DNA of 64,000 nt from Chimonanthus salicifolius (Eukaryota > Streptophyta > Magnoliopsida > Laurales > Calycanthaceae). Each line of letters begins with the position of its first letter. Position 1 is the stretch's first letter. Positions 58,699 to 64,000 of this stretch are shown here, one piece after another. The stretch covers positions 34,721,708 through 34,785,707 of the forward strand of contig CM023532.1 in assembly GCA_013350335.1 (NCBI GenBank), read 5' to 3'. The notes under the pieces were generated by a model. It was not told where the DNA came from, ran no database searches, and was given only the letters and a program-made list of their open reading frames with translations. Both the position numbers and the translations under genes were made by a program.

Positions 58699-60497
58699 TT
58701 AAAAGTAATTCTCCGCCGCCTCCTTCAACCCAGGGATATGTATACCAGTCATGGCGAGAAGAATGCTGACAATAGCTGCAGTAGCTGTAACCACTTTCTT
58801 ACCAGAGATTCTTCTTGAAGAGTTGACACTATCTAATGGTGCTGATCTTATTCTCGAAGAGTTGACACTATCTAATGCTGCTTTTAATTGAGCAAGTTGA
58901 CCGGAGAACTCGACGTCGTAAAATTCGCAGTCTATAACCCGTTTGCTCTCTAACCAGTCTATGGTCTGTTGGATTGCTTCGTTCATTTTCTTTATATCCT
59001 CTATCGCCATCTTGGATGTAATCTTATCGTCCGTTATTACAATTTTCAAGTTGTAGAGTAAACTCTCCAATTCATTCTTGGCTTCAGCGTTTCTCCTGTA
59101 TTTTTCGTCCTCCTTTTTGTATCTTTCTGCATCCTGGATTATTTGATCGATCTCCTTTACGCTAAACCTACCGACACAATCTTTGAGCGTGATCTCATTC
59201 TCTTTGGTTTCCGACTTGGCCCTAACGGTCAAGATGCCATCTTCATCGACGCTGAAGAAGGTCGTGACCAAACCTTTTCCCCTCGGAGCTGGAGGAATGC
59301 CAGTGATGCTCAGTTCACCCAAACAGATGTTGTCGATACTTCTTACTCTATCTCCCTCAAGTAATATTAAGTTGTCGTAAATCTGGTTGTCTTCTGTGGT
59401 AACTAGTTTTTTTTCCATCATGCACGGAATTGGCTTGTTTCGGGGTATCACAACCAACATGGTTCCACCTTCGACTTCCAACCCTAGTGAGAGAGGAGTG
59501 ACGTCCATGAGTACCAGGTCCTTGAGGTTTCTCTCTCTCACACCACTCAAGTTGGCAGCCAGGACGGCAGCACCATAGGCGACAGCCTCATCAGGATTGA
59601 TGCTTTTGCAGAGTTTCTTCCCATTGAAACAATCCTGCAACAGCCGTTGGATCTTGGGAATCCTGGTCGATCCTCCGACCAGCACGACGTCGTCAATATC
59701 GTTCTTATTAATGCTCGCGTGCTTCAAACAGTCCTCAACGTGCTCAATGCACTTGGCGAAGTGGTCTCTGTTACTCTCTTCGAATCTGGCACGAGATAAA
59801 CAAGAATCCAAGTCAGTTCCATCATAGAAGGCATCGATCTCAACTGTTGTTTGGGCGGTGGAGGACAGCAATCGTTTAGCCTTTTCGCACGACGTCCTCA
59901 ACCTTCTGATCGCCCTTTCGCTTCCTCTTATGTCTTTGCTGTGCCTTTTCTGGAATTCTCGAATGAAATGCTCCACCATTCGACTATCAAAGTCATCTCC
60001 TCCAAGATGGGTATCTCCCCCATAAGACTTCACCTCAAAGTTGCCCTTTTCAATGGTGAGGATGGTGACATCGAAGGTGCCACCGCCGAGGTCAAACACG
60101 AGAACAATCTTCTTTCCCTTGCTTCCTATTTTGTTGTCTAGACCATAAGCAAGGGCGGCGGCAGCTGGTTCGTTAATGATCCGGACGACGTTGAGGCCAG
60201 CCATAGTGGCAGCAACCCTGGTGGCCTGGCGTTGAACGGCGTTGAAGTAGGAAGGAACAGTGATGACTGCGTTCTTAACCTCAAAACCAAGAAACGCTTC
60301 AGCAGAGTCACGCATCTTGCCAAGTATCATCGACGAGATCTGCTCCGGAGAAAATTGCTCCTCCTTTCCCTTGCAATGGATGCCAATCATGGGCTTGTCA
60401 ACAGCGTCGGCAACCACCTTACATTGCCAGATCTTCTTGTTAATATCTTCCTGCACAGATGTTTCGCTAAATCCTCTACCCATCAAACGTTTTACAC
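58699..60497 (-). CDS. HSP70: HSP70 gene C, exon 2 only (exon 1 beyond the window)
   Basis: This 1799-base exon starts after the acceptor TTTATCAG at the same codon as genes A and B and encodes the last 598 residues. It is nearly identical to gene B exon 2. The differences I see are Trp to Arg (VVRIINEP, the common HSP70 form), Asn to Lys in LDNKIG, Leu to Phe and Phe to Leu in the [11 protein letters not shown] segment, and Glu to Asp in LLEGDRV. The HSP70 motifs [14 protein letters not shown] and [13 protein letters not shown] are intact, and the C-terminus again ends in ENYF with a hydrophobic run and no EEVD. Its first exon should lie to the right of the window, past the Copia element, by analogy with gene B. 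Confidence 0.88.
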
Positions 60498-61194
60498 CTG
60501 ATAAACAAACATTGGAATTCCTTACTGAACATAGTTTCATGGAAAATAAAAAATAATAAAAAAGGTCGTATCTTATCAACCAAGCCCATTTTTTTTTTTT
60601 TCAGCTCTTTTCACTTTGAATATTGCACTCGGTATTGACTTAGGGATATTCTAGAAATATATTATCACGTTTGCCCATTAAGTTGTTTTTATCATTTTTT
60701 TTTTAAATTTTTGCACTTATATAATCCCTAATTTGGAGGGTTTTTTTTTTTAAATAAATGAAATGATATTCAGTTTCTCTGAAATTAAATGAAGATGTTT
60801 AATGTGGTTCATAGAGTCTTTAGAGTGTTTACATGATTTTCCTAATTTCTTAGACATTTTCATGAAATTAAAGTTATCTGTAAGAAAAAATTATGAATTG
60901 CAACAGAAATGTAAATCATATGGGACATGAGAACATAATTTTTTTTAGGTGTTTGCTAATATTGATTATTCATTTTCTAGAATATTTGGACATTTTTAAA
61001 TTTCTATAACATAATTTATTGATGTCAAAATTTGGATTTCAACCGTGGGACCTCTTTTTATAACCAATGCATGCTAATCATAGGTTTTTCATTTTTAAAA
61101 TTTTCTATTTTTTCTTAAAAATTCATAACATTTTGGATCAGGTAGCTTATGTTGGACATTTTTTGGCTGATACATGTCGCCACTGTTTTTCAAC

Positions 61195-64000
61195 TTTTGA
61201 GATAGAAAAGAAAAAGTGAGGAGACTCAGTATCCCAATTCAATTAGGACGTGATTACAGTTTAAGTGTGATAGCTCTAGGGCCGACTTGAGGCTATAATT
61301 ACATGTAATATAATAGAGATTTATCATGTATACTCAGATTATATCTTTTCTACATACTATCGGTCTAATCGATCATTGGGTTTGTCTAGGGCATTGATTT
61401 TTTTACTGTTGCGCACGGTTGCAGGATTTCGTTAGGTACTCTCTTTCCTCCAGTCTTCCTGGCGGTCCCGCTGGTGGCAGCTCTGGCCCTGTGTGCTCTT
61501 CACCCCATCAGCCTTTTTCCCAGCAGATCCGTTTTGCTCTATCTTACAACTGATAGCCACCATCAGATTTGATATTTTTTTTTAGCAAAACTATGGTTGT
61601 TTTGTTATGAATTGTTGCTGCAAAATTCAGCCACGTATTGCATAATACTCAGGTGCAAAGACGTCAGATTGTTAAGTTGTGACAATACTCCTTCGCTTCA
61701 GTTGCAGGATTCCTGCGATTGCATCTCGGGTTTCCTCTTGCAAGCGATACAGAGGAGCGTGAGCAGATCCCGTGAAGGTCAGCAGTTTCAGGCCCAACAA
61801 TCATCATTTTTTTCTTGTTCAGATTCGTTTGCAAGCCCAGATTTGGGCGTTTTCTTGGACACCATCTCCTTCTTGCTTCATCTCGGCCGATCACGACCAG
61901 CGTTTATTCTTGCCAGCCACAGCCGGCGTCACGGCGAGGTAGGTGTTGATTTGGACGGGTTTCTGCCCGGCTACACAGGCGCGTGTGCACGGTGGTTGGA
62001 ACAAGGATACAGAGACAGAGACAGACGATTGGAGGAAGAAGAGAAAGGTACTGCCAGCGTGGAAAGTGCTGAATATCAGTGGGTGAAACACTACTTGAAG
62101 CGCTGGATGCTTGAGTCTTCTCAACGTGGAGTCAGCAGGAAAGAATACTAGTGGGTATTTCTTTGGGATCTTTCTTCGGATAACATGCAGGTTCTTGCTT
62201 ATTTCTTATTGGCTTAAATCAAGAAGTTATTTACAAAAAAGGGGGGAGGAAAAAAAAAAAATTCTTCTCCTACACAATGGGTGAATCCAACTGTAATCCA
62301 AATCTATGACTTTCATCAGTTCTGCTTAATGCAAATAACTATATTCTATGGTCTCGAGTGGTTACCTTATCGCTGGGTAGTAAGAGAAAATTGAGATTTA
62401 TCAATGGTAAGATTGTCCGTCCTCCATTTGGTTCTGCATCTAAAGCTTCCACTACAGATTCTGCTACAGTCACCGATCCTAATTGAACTTATGATGATTG
62501 GCTAGCTAATGATCAACTGGTCCGTTCGTGGATTCTTAATTTTATGGAACCACACATTGCTGGTATTTTTACCTTCTCTGATTCTGCAAAAGAGTTGTAG
62601 GAAGTCTTCACCGGCATGTATGGCAGTTGAAATAATATTGCTCGGGTGTTTCAGATTCAAAATGAGATTACCATTGCGCTAAAAGGTGAACGGAAATTCT
62701 GTGATCTTTTTGGACATATGTAGAGACTATGGGATGAATTACATATGTATCACCCACATACCACTGATGCATAAACTCTCATGCAACGAGACGAAGAGGA
62801 TCAAATTTTTTTTCTTCTTCGCGCTTTGCGGCCTGACTACAAATATTTGCGGAGTAATATACTTATGACAAACCCTCTACCATCAGTGATTAATGTTTGC
62901 GCTATCATTCAACGCGAAGAAACGTGACATGAAACTATGCCTTCTGTTATTCCGCACTTCTCGCGAACCTTAAATCAAGTGCTCTCCTTACTTATAAAAA
63001 TGGCCGCAGACACTTCTCTGAGTCTGAGAAGAAGAAAGTTATTTAGAATAAAGGATACCTTCGTTGTGAACATTGTGGCAAGATTGGGCACTCTAAGGAT
63101 CGTTGTTGGTCGTAACATCCTCATCTCAAGCTTAGCTTTGAATAAAAAAAGAGACAAGACTCATATCGCAGACACTTCAACCACTCTAGATCAATTAAGT
63201 CAGATTCTAAAGGATCTCCATAAGTCTCTGCCTCCTCCAAGCACGTCTTCTCTGCCTCCTCTAAGGATCGTTGTTGGTCGTAACATCCTCATCTCAAGCC
63301 TAGCTTTGAATAAAAAAAGAGACAAGACTCATATCGCAGACACTTCAACCACTCTAGATCAATTAAGTCAGATTCTAAATGATCTCCATAAGTCTCTGCC
63401 TCCTCCAAGCACGTCTTCTTCGCCTCATACTGCAGGTAACCTTCAAGCTTTTCTTGCTTCACAATCTCATGGTCATCCTTGGATTATTGACTCTGGAGCC
63501 ACTGACCATATGACTAATTATTCTTCTTCCGTGTCTAATTTTTCAACATCGTCTCGTAAATACGATATGTATTTAGCCAATGGATCTATGGTTCATGTGG
63601 TCGATAGTGGTAAAATTGATTTTTTTTCAAATAGGGTCACTTCGACTGCTCTGGTTGTTCCGTCTTTTCCAACTTAACTATTATCTGTTGGAAAACTTAC
63701 TAATGCTTTGAATTGTGATGTTATTTTCTCTCCTAACTCTGTCGTCTTTCAGGATCGAAAGTCCAGGAAGACGATTGGTGAAGGCACGTTTTCCAATGGC
63801 CTTTACATGTTACATTCTCTTAATAAGGTTTATCATACCAAGGACCTTGTAGAGGGTCACCTACTGCAACAACGGCTTGGGCATCCTTCAAGTCGTATTT
63901 TGTCTTGTCTTTTTCCGTCTGCTTCTATTCCGTCTAATGTTTGTGATGTTTGTCAATTTTCAAAACAATCACGGTTACCATTTGCTTCTTTTACTTCTAA
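61195..64000 (+). mobile_element. Second copy of the Copia element, left part, cut by the window edge
   Basis: It shares insertion site and flanks with the element at 40866, so it arose by segmental duplication and not by a new insertion. The LTR start has changed from TGTTGA to TTTTGA. The leader has a 637-bp deletion after about 61540. The gag region starts near 62278, with stops at about 62308, 62484 and 62598. The protease motif DSGATDHMT (about 63488) is intact here. An in-frame 168-bp duplication lies at 63093-63428. Confidence 0.85.
63093..63428 (+). repeat. 168-bp tandem duplication in the Copia gag/protease linker
   Basis: Two copies starting at 63093 and 63261 with CTAAGGATCGTTGTTGG. 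168 bases is 56 codons, so the frame is kept. The copy at 43390 has a single unit, so the duplication happened after the block was duplicated. Confidence 0.85.

Larger units (their letters stand above)
52899..64000. repeat. Segmental duplication of 32606-44137
   Basis: From the exon 1 region rightward, this segment repeats 32606-44137 in the same orientation with an offset of about 20.29-20.33 kb. It covers exon 1, the extra exon, all non-coding parts, HSP70 exon 2 and the Copia left half. The main differences are a 637-bp deletion in the Copia leader (the equivalent of 41210-41846), a 168-bp tandem duplication near 63093, and small indels. The duplication runs off the right edge of the window. 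Confidence 0.92.

Overview
The window is nuclear DNA of a flowering plant, most likely a dicot. The evidence is an intron-containing GDP-L-galactose phosphorylase gene with its plant-specific upstream ORF, plant class I small heat-shock protein (sHSP) genes, plant-type cytosolic HSP70 genes split by one intron near codon 72, a tRNA-Thr, and Copia, LINE, hAT-type and solo-LTR elements in AT-rich intergenic DNA. No species can be named from the sequence alone. There are no prokaryotic operons, CRISPR arrays or viral genomes.

Layout. 1-3300: AT-rich DNA with a tRNA-derived SINE-like element (about 531-690) and a 1.6-kb foldback element (about 1455-3095). 3338-8650: the seven-exon ascorbate-pathway gene GGP/VTC2 on the + strand. 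Its leader carries a 75-codon uORF starting with ACG (3656-3883), the feedback-control uORF known for this gene family. Exon 4 lacks one base, so the gene as printed is frameshifted. 8650-10460: non-coding. 10464-19920: a cluster of three class I sHSP genes. The first (minus strand) is split by a 3148-bp non-autonomous LTR retrotransposon with 195-bp LTRs and a 5-bp target duplication. The other two (15672-16148 and 19444-19920, plus strand) are intact, with TATA boxes and heat-shock elements. A tRNA-Thr(UGU) lies between them.

21440-64000: a tandem array of HSP70 units, all on the minus strand. Gene A is complete (32877..28732). Gene B is complete but has a 12.8-kb intron (53169..38372). Gene C is represented by exon 2 (60497..58699), and its exon 1 should lie beyond the right edge. 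Each unit also carries an extra first-exon copy (about 23014, 34174 and 54465), and a relic of an sHSP promoter/leader sits between the extra exon and exon 2. The block 32606-44137 is repeated at 52899-64000, so the large unit has a period of about 20.3 kb.

The intron of gene B holds a degenerate Copia element (40866-50537), itself interrupted by a 3534-bp solo LTR (45144-48677), and a 5'-truncated LINE (50633-52404). The intron of gene C contains the start of the same Copia insertion, so the insertion predates the B/C duplication.

Together the window joins a heat-stress chaperone neighbourhood (sHSP holdases and HSP70 foldases) to an ascorbate biosynthesis gene, with many of the rearrangements tied to mobile elements. 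The HSP70 proteins lack the usual C-terminal EEVD and end in a hydrophobic stretch, the most unusual protein feature here.
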